Source: Fusarium oxysporum f. sp. lycopersici 4287
Lineage: Eukaryota; Ascomycota; Sordariomycetes; Hypocreales; Nectriaceae
NCBI RefSeq assembly: GCF_000149955.1
Contig: NC_030986.1
Span: 4,401,333 to 4,465,332, forward strand
Direction: 5' to 3'
DNA: 64,000 bases
A program made the position numbers and the translations under genes. The notes beneath the pieces were generated by a model, which saw only the letters and a list, made by a program, of their open reading frames with translations, searched no databases and had not been told where the DNA came from. Below, in pieces: positions 23,251 through 35,256 of the stretch (position 1 is its first letter; each line of letters opens with the position of its first letter).

Positions 23251-25889
23251 TCAAATCGAGTAGTGCACTGAAAGGGCGATGATGATTGCGGGATAGACAA
23301 CAGCCTCAACGAGAAGTTGCTGCTTGAGAGTACCGCGCTGGTCCTTGGTCAGGCACTGCATTTCTCCGTGGGTGTACCACGATATAGTCGAGTTGAGCTT
23401 GCCGTAGAGCACGATAGGGCCGACGAAAGGGAAGAAGAGAGTGAGGATCATGACCCACGTGAACATTCGCTTTCCTCGTTGGGCGACCATGTCAGCATGC
23501 TGGCGATGGATACGAATATCCTCGCGGGCCTCTTCGATAAGGCGAGCCTCCCTCTGAGTAAAGGGGCTATCGGCAAGGGGATCGAACTCAGATTGGCAGC
23601 GACCAACGCGCCGACCATTGATGCTGGTGGAGAATGCGGGAGTATGAGCTCCAGTGCGAGCGGTGGAAATGCTTGGCTGGAAGTTTCGATACCACACACG
23701 GTGAGTGCTTGACTTTGGGTCGGTATGAGGGGGAGTATCGAGGATAGCAGAGGATGAGACTAGCATATCAGTGACTCTGTCATTTGCTATGACCTCGTTA
23801 GCTATATCTGCACATGAAAGCGTTGCAACTTACAATCGCGGGGACGATGCGCCTGAGGCAGTCGATGAAGGTGAAGAATACGGGCAGGTCGCGTGACATC
23901 GTCACTCGTGGACGAAGGCCAAAAGCTTCTCTTTGGAGGAGAAGGAGTTTTTGGGAGAGGAGGCGAGTTTTCAGTGCTGATCGTGTTCGACCTTCCCCTG
24001 GCCCCAAAGTTGCCTGCACTCTGACTGTGATCCTCTTCACCTCTCTGTCGTTTGAACTGCTGCAACATCGCAGCCTCGGGAAGACTGACAAGTGGAAACG
24101 GAAGACGAGGAATCTTGGACAGAAAGTCATCATGAGGAACATGGGCAGGTTTGTCCGAGTTCGACTCCTGGAATCGTCTTTTGTACAGTGGCTTGTCAAA
24201 AATAGTCAGGGGGGTTTTGGGAGGATCACGACCAAGATTCTTTCGGATTCTATTCCAACTGAAGCCGAAGTACCTTTCGCCATCCGGCGAAATTGTTTCA
24301 TCGGCTTGGGTGTTTCCATGAGGAGCTGTGTCCGAGTCGAGGCTCTGATAGCTGCCTCTCTTGGGAGGCAGGTCTGAGAGGAGGATGTTCTCATGGCCGG
24401 GGGTCTGCTCAGATGGCTCCCTGCGAAATAGATTGGAGAAACGAGCGGTAGATTCAGGTAATCGTGAGTTTGCCTGGGAAAGGTTGCGAGTTGTGTTTGA
24501 GGCATAAGTTCCAGGACCTACACCATACTGCGGGACAGATACGGGGAGTTTCGTTCCTCTGTCGGTGCGAAGACGGTATGAGCCGTACTTATTGTTACCA
24601 GGAGGATGTCGAATGATTCTGTCTCTTGAGCCGTAAGAGCGAGGATGAAGGTCACGCTCCGTCACGTCGGACACATCAGCGACACTGCTTCCAGTTCCCT
24701 TTGCAATGCTATCGTGATAGTCTTGCTGCATCGAGTCGAAGGCATGCTCGGTCGTGACAGTTTGCCAATCACCATCCGTACCAGTGAGAGGTCGATTCTT
24801 GACAAGAGAAGCAATTTCACCTTGAAGTCGTTTATCAGGAACTGGGACACGGCGGATCGCTTTTTCCTCCCGATGAACAGGAACTTTGACCTCTTCATCG
24901 ACATTCTAAGCCGAACGAATAGCCGCAGCATTGTAAAAGGATGCAACAGGAGCAACCCTCTGTGAGGCGGTGGGAAAGCTTCCATCAGCAGATCGCGGGA
25001 GAGTTTCCTTTGAGGAGACGGCTAAGCCGGCTTGGTGCAGCGCATTACTGACTTCTCGCTCGGCCGATGAACGTAGAAAGCCCGAGTATGCATCTGTGTC
25101 ATACTTGAAAGGGTCTTCATCGCTGTCGGATGAGGCACGAGAGTACATCCCGAGTGCATTCTGTGCATAATCGTCCTGTGAATAGTTCTCGGGATCGCAA
25201 GGGACGCAAGTGTCTGGGTCTTGGTTGCGAGGTGATTCGCTGTAGAAGCTGGACGCGGAGTGAAACGAGTGCAAACGGGGAGCTGATCTCGGCACATTTC
25301 GCACGGACGGTTGGAGAGACGGGTCACGAGGTGCGACGAGCTCAAAGTTGTGCCTTTGCGGTACCCAGAGATTCTGATTAGGCTGAGACTGGTTTTGCTG
25401 TTTGTTCCCAAAATTGAAGTTGCCTCGACGTTTCAGTGGTCGAATTGAAGATTCGGCATGACTTTCAAACGCATCCTCTCCAGCGACCGTCTCCCATTCG
25501 GAAGCAGCATGGTCATCGCTTGAAGGCCCATTGATCTTTGGCACAGTGAGGCCAGTGCCCGCATTGTTGAGTCGTGATGGACGCTCAGCGACAAATCTGG
25601 TTGGGTCTGGGCTCATGCAGCGAGACATGACAGGGCCGGGAGATGAGAAGTCGCGTAGCTGAACACCATCCTCAACCTCAATTCCAGATTTCGCAAAAGG
25701 ATCCGAATGACATGAGATGGAAGAGGAGGTGGTGTTACGCCCATGACGCGTATCTCGGGCCGAATTGTCGCTCTCAGTGTATGGAAGCGACTGTTGACAT
25801 TAGAATTCGAGTGTTTGTGAGTGAAAGAGTGCGTTACTTACATTTTCGGATAGCGGCTTCATGTTGAAGCTTGAAGGGGCTTCAAGCAT
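23251..25889 (-). CDS. Ser-rich protein with two C-terminal membrane helices; in-frame TAG at codon 311
   Basis: Exons run leftward: 25889-25842, 25790-23834 and 23786-23251. The introns are 51 and 47 nt with GTAAGT donors and CTAAT/CTAAC branch points. The joined frame has 847 codons including the stop. The first 700 residues are polar, rich in Ser, Pro, Arg and Asp, and look disordered. The C-terminal part has a charged helix (EARLIEEAREDIRIHRQ) followed by two hydrophobic segments (MFTWVMILTLFFPFVGPIVLY; VVYPAIIIALSV), suggesting a membrane-anchored cytoplasmic protein. I do not recognise the family. One TAG at 24906-24908 interrupts the frame and coding-like sequence continues directly after it. 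A CAG to TAG change, a sequence error, or a weak 51-nt intron (donor GTTGCT, acceptor CTTAG at the stop itself) could explain it. If the stop is real, the product is 310 residues without the membrane helices. Confidence 0.72.
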
Positions 25890-27675
25890 CTAGAAAGTAA
25901 TAAAGCTTTGAATGAATGAGGGTGCGATGAAATGAAGTGATGTGAGGCGCAGAAAAGAGAGGAACCTGAAAGATCTTCAACGTGATGTTAATTCAAAGTA
26001 AACCGCGGTATTCTTAAACAGATCAACAAGTACCTTCAGAGCGCGCAGTTTTATAGTAGCGGACTGTCCGTTTCAAGCGGTGTTGGCTTTCGGCGTGTGC
26101 GGGAAACGGTGTTTATCACGACGGGTCGAAGAGGTTGATGATTGAGTGGTGAATGAGACGACTGCGCTCACTATAAGGAGGGGGATTTCCCCGCCTGGGC
26201 TAAAGATGTTGACTGAGGCACCAAGCTTGTCATGCTAGCCGCAGTGAATGGGAGGTTGGAGGGTTCACGTTGGGAGCATGAGGTTTGGCAGCTACAAATT
26301 TTGGTCGGAGCAGTGCCAACAGCTGCCAGGGATCAGAGGTCGGTCTATGTTATTTCAGGGGTCTATCCTGTATATGTATGAGTCCTTGGGCTTGATTTAT
26401 GTGAAAAAAGATCTTTTAGTGTTGAAACTGATGGGTAGAGTAGCCCTGGGGATGTCAGAAGACTCAAGATTGTTGAAGTATGTCCTTCTTAAACCCAACA
26501 TCAACGCAACAAGTGATATCACCACTTAAGCACAACTGATTATTTTTATTACGGTTTTCTAATCTATCTCTGCTTGATACATGATATACCCTGGGCTATT
26601 TGAAGTCTGGCACCTCTAATACCTTGTGTGGCGATCAAGGCGCTGAGATGATTCCAGGCGTGATTCAAGACTGCCTGTCTGCACTTAACGCCAAGATGAA
26701 AGATTCCCCTTTGTTTATGTTGGCCCAGCGAGGGGAAGCAAGAGGACTTGAACCTTGATCCTAAATAACAAAAAGACTTAGGTAAAACTATCATAAACTT
26801 AGGGGACTCTTTGGTGAGTTTATTTGGCATTGCCTGTTTAGATCACAAATTTTCTTGCTCCCTGAGGCTCATATAAATGTTACACAGGGTGCCAATATTT
26901 GCTATGCCAGTTACAACAAATAACAGATCTTCTTATCCCCTGAAGTAGATGGTCAGGGTGGACAGAAATATGAGGAGTATGCATCACTTCTTGTTATGAC
27001 AAAGTTTAGACTAAGCTATATAAAAATTCTCCTAAGCTTAGGATAATATCCATAACATCATCATAATCATTGTCTTGAATTATATACCAGGCATTTATTA
27101 TTTCCCTTCTTCTGCTGGTCAACACAGTATTTTGATTGACCTCGATTGAGATGGACTCCCCGAAAACCCTCCAATTAGAGGCTCCTCCGTGCCGTTGGCA
27201 CATCTATGACCGACCAGTAAAGACATTGGGCGTCAGAATAGGCGTAAGGCGCCTTTTTCTAACTGCCGGTTCGTCCGATCGCTTATCGCGACAATCCCAG
27301 TCAATCAATGTCCATTGTCAATCCTTCCAACCCCTTCGACCCGCTCCCTTTCCATCAGATTCAACCCGATCCTGACCCAGCACAGCTGTACCTGTCATTG
27401 TTAATGTCACTGTCACGCTTGCATTGCGGCACTAACAAGACGACTTGTTGCACTCCCCACTGAAGCATCTCGAGAAATACAGTACAAGCTTTCCCAAGCT
27501 CGCTTCCCGTCTGGCCACTCCACACTTTGGTTTTGGAATCGCAAATCAGCGTGGCGATCGAGTCGAATCGATCCACGACTAACCAACGGACCAACTGAAG
27601 CAGCTGTCTGTTCAACTCTACTTTATCAACAACTCTAACGTTGGCTCATTGAGTTTCGAGGCTCATACTAGGACA
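25890..27675. other. Divergent intergenic region
   Basis: A shared upstream region of the leftward Ser-rich gene and the rightward F-box gene. It holds one copy of the dispersed CCTAA repeat, listed separately. ORFs here have no motif. Confidence 0.5.
26757..26870 (+). repeat. Dispersed CCTAA/TTAGG repeat, copy 1
   Basis: It shares an ordered set of words with copies at 30.3 and 55.6 kb: a TCCTAA start, AAAAGA(C/T)TTAGG, AACTTAGGGGACTCTTT, TTTATT(T)TGGC, then TTTCTTGCTCCC. The copies are diverged and have no coding capacity. Confidence 0.65.
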
Positions 27676-29728
27676 ATGAAAATGACAATGACATTGTGCG
27701 CACAAACTTCGAGTCACTGGGACGAGCTCCCCCATGAGATCCTCCTTCAGATCTTGTGCTGTGAGTTGCACCCAGCTTACCTTACCTTGCCTTAATTCTT
27801 ATCCCTCAGTACCCCGCTATCGCATAAATCATACCTCCATTACCGTTCCATAATCAATTCCCAATTACTGACCACGTGTATTTTTGCTTCATCAGACCTT
27901 GAGCCTCATCAATTGCCCAAACTTCAACTTGTTTCACGGAATTTTAGAGAAGTTGTTCTTGATGATGAATTGTGGAAACATCACTGTTTTGAGCGCTCAT
28001 CATGGTATGCCTTTCTTCGAAATCGCAGAAAGGTCTTTGCATCTCTACCCGAGTCATCTTTAAGTGATGCCACAGAAGCTGAAGACGAAAATGGTTCTCT
28101 ACTGGACCAATATGACTCATGTCGATTTGACAAACGCCATTATCAATTCCTTCAAGATATGGCAAACTGGGATCCGGCATTTCCTGACGAGCATGTCTCG
28201 TGGTATAACGAATACATTCAACGTCAGGGCCCGCCGGCTATCAACTGGCTTGAGACGCCACGCCTGAAACAAGGCAGTATGGAGCATTTCATCGAGGTCA
28301 GAGGTATGGCCTTATACAGCCCTAACAATGGCGATGATGGCATCGGCAGTTTGATGGCCGTCTCACCACTCGACGACGGGTCTGTATGTCTCTGGGACGT
28401 CAATGGCACCAGGGGCAAGCGAGGGGGTATTATCGCGACCAGTAAACCGGACATCCTATTCATCGACGGCCGCGGGGATCAGAACACGAGGCGGTCCAAA
28501 AAGATCGACACAGGTGTCACTGAATGCGTCAGTGTTAATAACAGCAACAACAGGGCTGTCTTTGCTGTGCAGAGTCGTAAGTGCCGAAACGATAATCAAC
28601 TGCCCCTCACTAATAACTACAATTGTAGATCTCATTGAAGTCGATCTCAGCCGCCTTGAAGTTGTAAATCGGCACTCTTTCGAATGGTCAATCACAACGT
28701 TATCACAGATCCAGGAGGGTGTCCCAATGACTGTTGGCACCTCATTGGGTATTCATCTTCAAGACTTCAGGGCGCCATCACAATTCCATGGAGATGTCGT
28801 GGAGAGGCTAGATATCCCGGGGGAGGAGGACAATCCTTTCAAGGGAATCTTTGATCCGAATCCATTGCCGCCGTACGCCTCATTGTCTCAGCCAACGCCA
28901 ACGAGCATTCTACACCTACCAAGACCAGCCGGTGACAATGCAGTGTCGGACGACATTTACGTGGCGGGGAGATTCTCCAATATTCTTCATTACGATAGGC
29001 GCCACTTCCCAAAGATCGTGGGGTCCATTTACTCGGGCTCAAGGTTGTCCAGTTTGGCGGCGCTGCCTTATCCATTCTCCACGTTGGACCACGAAGTACG
29101 ACGTCGTGGAGAACTCACGGCTGAGAGAGTCCATGAGTGCAAGACAGCCGGTAGCGGGAGAACTCTAGTCGCAGGCGGAGAGTACAAAACCAAAGGCTCG
29201 CTCGAGGTATATGGCCTGGACGCTGTCGACCTATCAAGTGACGGTCCAATGCAGCAGAACTCAACTATGAAGAATCGGTATACTGCAGCTTCATCCATCA
29301 TCCTGTCGGTGATCAACCACGGAACCAAGGTTGCATTCTCAGATGGGGCCGGGCAGATTAAGTGGTTTGAAAGGGACGGATATACGGAGTGCCGTCGAAT
29401 CAAGGTTGGTCACAGTGACGTGCCCACTCAAGCATCACTCTTCGCTTCCATGCCAGGGTCCGACGATCTCGCAAGGAAGATCTTATCCACCAAGACAAGG
29501 CAAGATCGTGACCGACCAAACGAAGACAATGTCATCTTCTGGACGGGAGATAAGCTTGGTATGGTTAGTTTCACAGGAGATACCTTGTTCACGCCCGACG
29601 ATTTCCATGAAAAGAACAAGGAGGTCGCGGCAGAAGAGCGTCAGCGCCAGCAATATTCTCAAAGGATGCGGGAAGCACTGGAGAAGCAGGCCGATGATGC
29701 TAGGTTTGTTCAAGGACTTGGGTTATAA
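27676..29728 (+). CDS. F-box protein with beta-propeller-like region, 621 aa
   Basis: Exons: 27676-27760, 27896-28576 and 28629-29728. Introns of 135 and 52 nt are GT-AG and keep the frame. Residues about 14-60 form an F-box: WDELPHEILLQILCYLEPHQLPKLQLVSRNFREVVLDDELWK, with the Leu-Pro start, split by intron 1. This domain binds Skp1 in an SCF ubiquitin ligase. Later segments with GSVCLWDV, YVAGRFSNILHYD, VAFSDGAGQIKWFE and NVIFWTGDKLGM look like blades of a WD40-type propeller, the usual substrate-recognition module of such proteins. The last 50 residues are a charged helix rich in Gln and Glu. Its substrate is unknown. Several in-frame ATGs follow the chosen start closely, so the exact initiation is uncertain by a few codons. 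Confidence 0.88.
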
Positions 29729-30310
29729 TGAAAAAGAGAGTGATTGGATCTGAGAATGCGATAATGGGGAGGCTTTCGGCGACATTGCGAAATATGGCGA
29801 GGATCTGTCGAGCTACGAATTTAGGATGAAAAGGAGGCTCTAACAAAAGAAATAAGTAATCCCGGCACATAGAAAAATAACTCAATCTCCAAACAGTTTT
29901 GACTCTGAGTGCCAGTGCCGCACGATATCACCATCACGAGACACAGTGATCGTCGGTGGAGAAAGGGTCTTTTGGGGTCGAAACGATGGTGAATACCTCA
30001 ATACCTACTGAATAATGAGGCGCGTGGCGAAGAATTGGTCCCATAACAGTAATGAGCGGGCACTAGCAGGTGGCTCCCAATAAAATCGGGATTCTAGTGA
30101 GGGGTGATAGAAATAAGTAACCATACCACTGGGAATAGTGGCCGACCAGTGATGCAGTCTTTATGTCATAACCTTTCACCCAGAGCTCTCTTTGAATTCC
30201 TATTTTTTGGTACCCACCTGACTAGGAATGAATGATGAGCAAAACTAACAAGCATAAAGCCAGTAGCATCGGCATACTACATAGGCTCGGGGATGCAAGA
30301 AGGCTTAGGA

Positions 30311-30425
30311 CATTAATCCTAAGCGACGAAAAGATTTAGGTAATTTAGTCTAAACTTAGGGGACTCTTTACTAGGTTTATTTTGGCGTCCTCTAAAGTCT
30401 GAAACTTTTCTGCTGCCCGAGGATA
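30311..30425 (+). repeat. Dispersed CCTAA/TTAGG repeat, copy 2
   Basis: The best match to copy 1. AACTTAGGGGACTCTTT and the TTTATTTTGGC block are nearly identical and in the same order and spacing. Confidence 0.65.
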
Positions 30426-32401
30426 GGTAAAGGATACTTGCATCCGGGGCTGATTTATGCAAGCAAGGCATTAGTGTTGTGGTTGTCAGAATTAAGCGAA
30501 GTTGATGATGATGATGATACATAGACTGTAGATCGCCTGCAGTTTTGCTTGATCGACCTTTATGATAGAGCGGTTCTGAATCTGTATTTATGAGATCGAT
30601 CTTATACGGTGTTACCGGAAGAAGTGGAGTGTAAATCTCCGTGCTTAGAGCACGATCCAAGTCTCAAGAGTTAAGCTGAGGCTAAGAGGCAGATGAGACG
30701 AAACCAGAAGCACGGTAATTCTACGGTGTAGTCCATAGATGAAGTCCACGATATCCCTGGCAGTCAATCTCAAAGAGCCAAGCTAGCTTTGCATGGCCTG
30801 TCATATTCCAAGCTGTCACTCGCACTCACAGATCTCAAGTTGACGACAGCGGCTTGATTCCAGAGCCCGTGCTTTGAACAGAACCCTGGTGTCTCATTGA
30901 TTACCGGTTCCTCTGTTGCAAAACATGGAACGAATAGACTTCCAGAAATATCAAGGAAAGGAAAAGCATCGATTGACATGAAGTTCAAAAAAAACCAGGG
31001 CAGCCAATCGCAGACAGGGATCTGCACCCCCCAGCCAATGAGGGTCTCGGCAGAGTGAGCGCTTACGGACAGGTCAAGACGGCAGATTCTGTTGCTTATC
31101 GGGATAAGTTAGAAGGCCTCAATGCTGAATTGGGCTCTCGACATTAAAAAAAACCACGTATGAGCCTCAATGGGAATCGCCAATAGGGGTAGGCAGTAAG
31201 CCCTGTGAAGTACAGATGGATCTCTGCTATAACCAATTGCTCATACACGCATGATTGCAGCCAGATCCAAAAGGGTATCCCGGCCTCGGACACGCGGTGC
31301 TTGTCAACCCTTGACGGGAAGTGGACTTGGTAGTGGAGATAATCATGGTGCGTTGTCAGCTTGACAGTGAGTGCCTGGTGTTTTAGTTCGCCTTGCTGAA
31401 GAAGACAAGCGAGCGAAGGGAGCAGGCAAGCAGGCAAGCTAGACGATGAAGCTCCAGCCTGGTCTTGGTCGGTCTTGGTTCTTAAGCTCATGTGCCGTTG
31501 TCTATCATGCCAAGAGCCAGAGGTCATTGGAGAAGAGGCCTCAAGTAATCGACAGTGGCTGATCTGCTGCTACTGCAAAAAACTGGTTCGTTGCCCTGGA
31601 TTCGGAAACTGAAAAGGAAAATCCCTGAAGATCAGAGTCAGTCCGACTGTTTCGGCCGGGTTTTCCTTTTTATAGAAAAAACGGGCGCATCTCGTCCGAC
31701 TGAAGGGAAGGGAAAGGGGCTTACTGTGTACTTGGTGAGAAACTATCGTGACACAGTGACGGTAGTGTAGAGAAAACAAGAATATCGGCGAATACAATTA
31801 CACCGCTATATAGAAATAGAAATAAACACAGACACAGCCAAGGTGTAGACGACGCCATGCCAGTTGAGGGTTGGCGACGGAACGGAAGATGGAAGCAATC
31901 TCAAGTAACAAGGCAGGGCTCCTCAGTCTAACCGCAAGTAATTGATGGCTGTAATGTCAATAAACCTCATAAGGGCTCAAGTGGTATTCTGCAATCATCC
32001 AGTAGTTGAAGTGAGGCGCCTCTAAAATCCACAGAACGGTCCATCTCACAGTTGTCGTGTCATGTCATTGTCATGCTGCCTCCCACCACGTCCGATCCCG
32101 AATCAATTGAGTCTCCTCCAGCGCCTCACAAACCACCAGAGACAAGGATTCCCCAGCGCAGAGGACACTGACTGTGGGCTGTGATGAGGCCGACAGGGGG
32201 TGTGTGGCCCCCCTGTGCTGTACACCTGGGCTGCTAGGCCCTGTCAGTTGGCGACCGACGTTTAACAGCGACGGGACTAAAACTAACTAATCGATCGCCC
32301 TGAAAACGAGATAAGTTAGTTAGTGGGTGGCTTCCATCATATTTGGTCCTGGCTCGTCCCGCGATTGCAGCAGCTGAGCTGAGGTTGCTGTGCTGCGCTG
32401 T

Positions 32402-32428
32402 GCTCTGCTCTGCTCTGCTCTGCTCTGC
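32402..32428. repeat. (GCTCT)n short tandem repeat
   Basis: Five units of GCTCT in an otherwise unremarkable upstream region. Confidence 0.85.
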
Positions 32429-32897
32429 TGTAACTGTAACTGTCTTGTATCAGACGGGAGGTTACCAAAAAGAACTTACGGTCAAGCTTTAGGTCTGAGA
32501 CCATCGAATTTCTCGTTCCTTGAATGCATTTCTCAACATAGACTTTTTCATCTCTTCTGTTTCTAGTTTGTTTTATCTTTTTCTCTTTCTTGTCTCTTCT
32601 CCATTCTTCGGATCCAATTCCTACCCGACCGCCCCCGTCCGTCTCCTCATTAACTGCTACTACGACTGTGACAGCGCTGCAACTGCTCACGCGTCGTCTC
32701 GTCAAAACCGCCACCCAAGACCGTCCGTCGGACTCACCGACATCGATCCTTCAACTCAAAACTCTCTTCTTTCACCAGCAAAATCATCACGAGATCGTCC
32801 AAGCTTCTCGGAGAATCACAGACTGTAAACCCCCTATGTGATCCTCTCTCTCTACGCTTATCAATTCCCAACAAAACCCACCCCCCGGCTCAGGTCG

Positions 32898-32930
32898 ATG
32901 AGCATGTCCCATGGCCTTTTGGGTGGTTGA
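32898..32930 (+). other. Upstream ORF overlapping the SprT-like start
   Basis: A ten-codon ORF (MSMSHGLLGG) starts 13 bp before the main ATG, in a different frame, and ends 20 bp inside the main coding sequence. It has two start codons of its own. Ribosomes would have to leak past both to reach the main start, so it could hold translation down. Confidence 0.5.
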
Positions 32931-34389
32931 CGGGGGTCGTCCGCTTGGTGTTACCGCTACTGTTGCCGCTACCGCTACTGCTACTGGCCGGGGTCCGTAC
33001 TATGTGGGTGGTAAAAGGCGAGTGAGCGTCTCCGAAGGCGGCGATGGCTTCACTTTTGATACCAAAAGAACCAGGTTCGCCGATGAGCTTCCTTATGACG
33101 CCTACGACAATGCACCCATCTCTGCAGCTGTGGCTGCACCAAGTGGCTATGCTTCGTCAGATCATGCATCGCCTTATTACCCACAACCACAACCGGCATT
33201 CCATTCTGGAGTTCACATTATTAACAAAGCATATCCGCACAATCAACCCTTTGATCATGAGGACGAATTCTTATACAACGAAGACATTGAAAATTACCCT
33301 CCATTGATCCATCGGCCTGACTCAGCTCCCGTCAAGAACCTCTCATTTCTCGTCATTCGCGAACGTTCACCAACCCCAGAAGGACCCAATTTCCCCTCTA
33401 TCGATGCCGCCTTCGGTCCAGCTCCCGAATCCCGGCCGGGACCTGTATTCGGCCCTTCCGGTCCAGCTCCGGCACCCGCTCCCGTCGCCGATGCATGCGC
33501 TATGGAACGCACAGCATCTGGTCTTTCCATCTCATCTGATACTACTCAACCATCGCTCGCCAGTCTATCACCCGCTGCCGACGAAAACGATCCAGGATTG
33601 TTGAGTGACCTCGCTGCCGCACGTTTAGTCCGTGATCACGTTGCCAACTTTGGTTCCAGTCGTCGAAGACATCGCACCACCGACTCTCGCCATGGCCGTA
33701 TCCTCAGAGCGCTCATCAACCCAAAGTCTCGCGCAGCCGAATTCTCCTTGGACAACGACGCATTGCGCAGCATCTTCTCCGCCGCAAACGAACTCTTCTT
33801 CTGTAACCGTCTTGCTGGTCGTGTCGCATGGGACTGGAGTCACCCTGCAAGCGCGCAGTATCAGGCGCACATAGTTGGCACCACAGCGGTACGACGTTCC
33901 CGTGATGGAGGCTACGAGACACTCATTGTACTTTCATCGCCTATCCTCCAGGATACAAAGTACAACCGGCGGCTTCTCATCTCGACATTCTTACACGAGA
34001 TGATCCACAGCTATCTCTTTGTGGTATGTGGTCTCAAAGCCCGCCACGAAGGCGGTCATACCGAGGGTTTCCGCCAGATTGCAGATACGATCGACCGCTG
34101 GGTCGGACATAGCTACCTGCGGCTCAGTGAGATGGACGCTGATCTGGAACATTTCCGCGAACATCCCTCCTGCGTGCATGATCAACACCAGGTGCGCAGT
34201 CGAAGTGCAGACGAGCACCACAGGGTGCCATGGCGCAGTGAGAGATGGGAGGATGGAGAGCGGGATGCTCACTATCCAACCGAGCTTCATCCACGACCGC
34301 ATTTCAATCATACAGATTGGGAGCGACATGGGCGAGAGGGGTACAGAGCCCCCGATGTCCGGAGAGGAATCTCACCATACGTTTACTAA
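32911..34389 (+). CDS. SprT-like zinc metalloprotease-domain protein, 492 aa
   Basis: A single-exon gene. The first 220 residues are low complexity (Ala/Thr, then Pro-rich) and probably disordered. Residues about 265-400 form a SprT-like domain: the zinc motif HEMIH at 362-366, then HEGGHTEGF at 379-387, whose His is the likely third zinc ligand, as in the HExxH...H pattern of SprT/Spartan proteins. The best-known relatives cut DNA-protein crosslinks. Here no SHP box, PIP box or ubiquitin-binding zinc finger is evident, so that role is only a possibility. The C-terminal 90 residues are rich in His, Arg and Glu. The ATG at 32911 has a moderate context and is overlapped by a short upstream ORF. 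Confidence 0.85.
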   Translation: MAFWVVDGGRPLGVTATVAATATATGRGPYYVGGKRRVSVSEGGDGFTFDTKRTRFADELPYDAYDNAPISAAVAAPSGYASSDHASPYYPQPQPAFHSGVHIINKAYPHNQPFDHEDEFLYNEDIENYPPLIHRPDSAPVKNLSFLVIRERSPTPEGPNFPSIDAAFGPAPESRPGPVFGPSGPAPAPAPVADACAMERTASGLSISSDTTQPSLASLSPAADENDPGLLSDLAAARLVRDHVANFGSSRRRHRTTDSRHGRILRALINPKSRAAEFSLDNDALRSIFSAANELFFCNRLAGRVAWDWSHPASAQYQAHIVGTTAVRRSRDGGYETLIVLSSPILQDTKYNRRLLISTFLHEMIHSYLFVVCGLKARHEGGHTEGFRQIADTIDRWVGHSYLRLSEMDADLEHFREHPSCVHDQHQVRSRSADEHHRVPWRSERWEDGERDAHYPTELHPRPHFNHTDWERHGREGYRAPDVRRGISPYVY

Positions 34390-35256
34390 GCGTGGAGGTG
34401 ACCCTCGAAGGTCGCCCACGTATTGTTCGTTTAGTCAGGTATGCGTTTCAAATGACCGCAATGCTGATATTATATGTCATGGTGATCATGACTATCCACT
34501 CTTCACCACACATTACCACCATTTACATCAAAACTAACCGCGAGAGGTTGCTTATTTCTTTTTAATCTCAAGATTATCTTATGGGCTTGCTTGGTCTTTA
34601 CACATATGATTCCCCCTTTTTTACAGCGCGGCAGTGGGCATTACATGGGCGTTGATAACGGAAGCATCATCACGGGCAGGGCAAGGGAACATCATATAAC
34701 GTCAAGCAGTGATATAGGCGCTGCGAGGCTTCTTTTTCGAACGTGTGGGAAAAGTATCAAATTATCATTATACCAAAGGCTGGAATTTTCTATGTGCAGG
34801 ATGGGACATCAATACATCATGGTGGCGAAGATTGAAAGGATGGCATCATGATAAGATTTATATAAACTACAATTTGGTAGCAATATCAAGAAAAACAACG
34901 CTTTTACTATCTAACACTTTTGTCATTAGATGCGAGACATTATCATACTCATTATGCTTTGACGCCCCCTATGCAAGGTGTATGCAAATGCAGTCTCACC
35001 CAAGCACCCCATAACCAAAAGCAAAACCCATATTCAGCAAAAGTTCTAACCACATCTGACTTTATGACAAAAGGCAAGACCACAATCTAGTCAGAATTTG
35101 AGACACACAGGCCTAAATATGCCCTAAGGATGTCCTAAGGATATTCTAAAAATATCCTAAGATATCCCAAGATATGCCCTAAACATAATATATTATATGA
35201 GGAGTCTTAGGATCCTTGAAAGCAAGTCACCGAAGTGCTGTGATTACCTCGATACC
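34390..35256. other. Convergent intergenic region
   Basis: The space between the SprT-like gene and the leftward transporter gene. It holds a cluster of CCTAAGG/CCTAAGA words, listed separately. No gene recognised. Confidence 0.5.
35115..35215. repeat. Cluster of CCTAAG words downstream of the transporter
   Basis: At least five copies of (T/C)CCTAAGGAT-, CCTAAGATAT- or CCTAAA-type words within 100 bp. They resemble units of the 21-bp array at 22.7 kb. Part of this sequence is shared with the inverted transporter relic at 41.6-41.75 kb. Confidence 0.6.

Larger units (their letters stand above)
29729..32897. other. Intergenic region upstream of the SprT-like gene
   Basis: About 3.2 kb without a supported gene. 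It holds one dispersed repeat and a short pentanucleotide array, listed separately. The final 380 bp are pyrimidine-rich and probably include the promoter and leader of the SprT-like gene. Confidence 0.5.
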
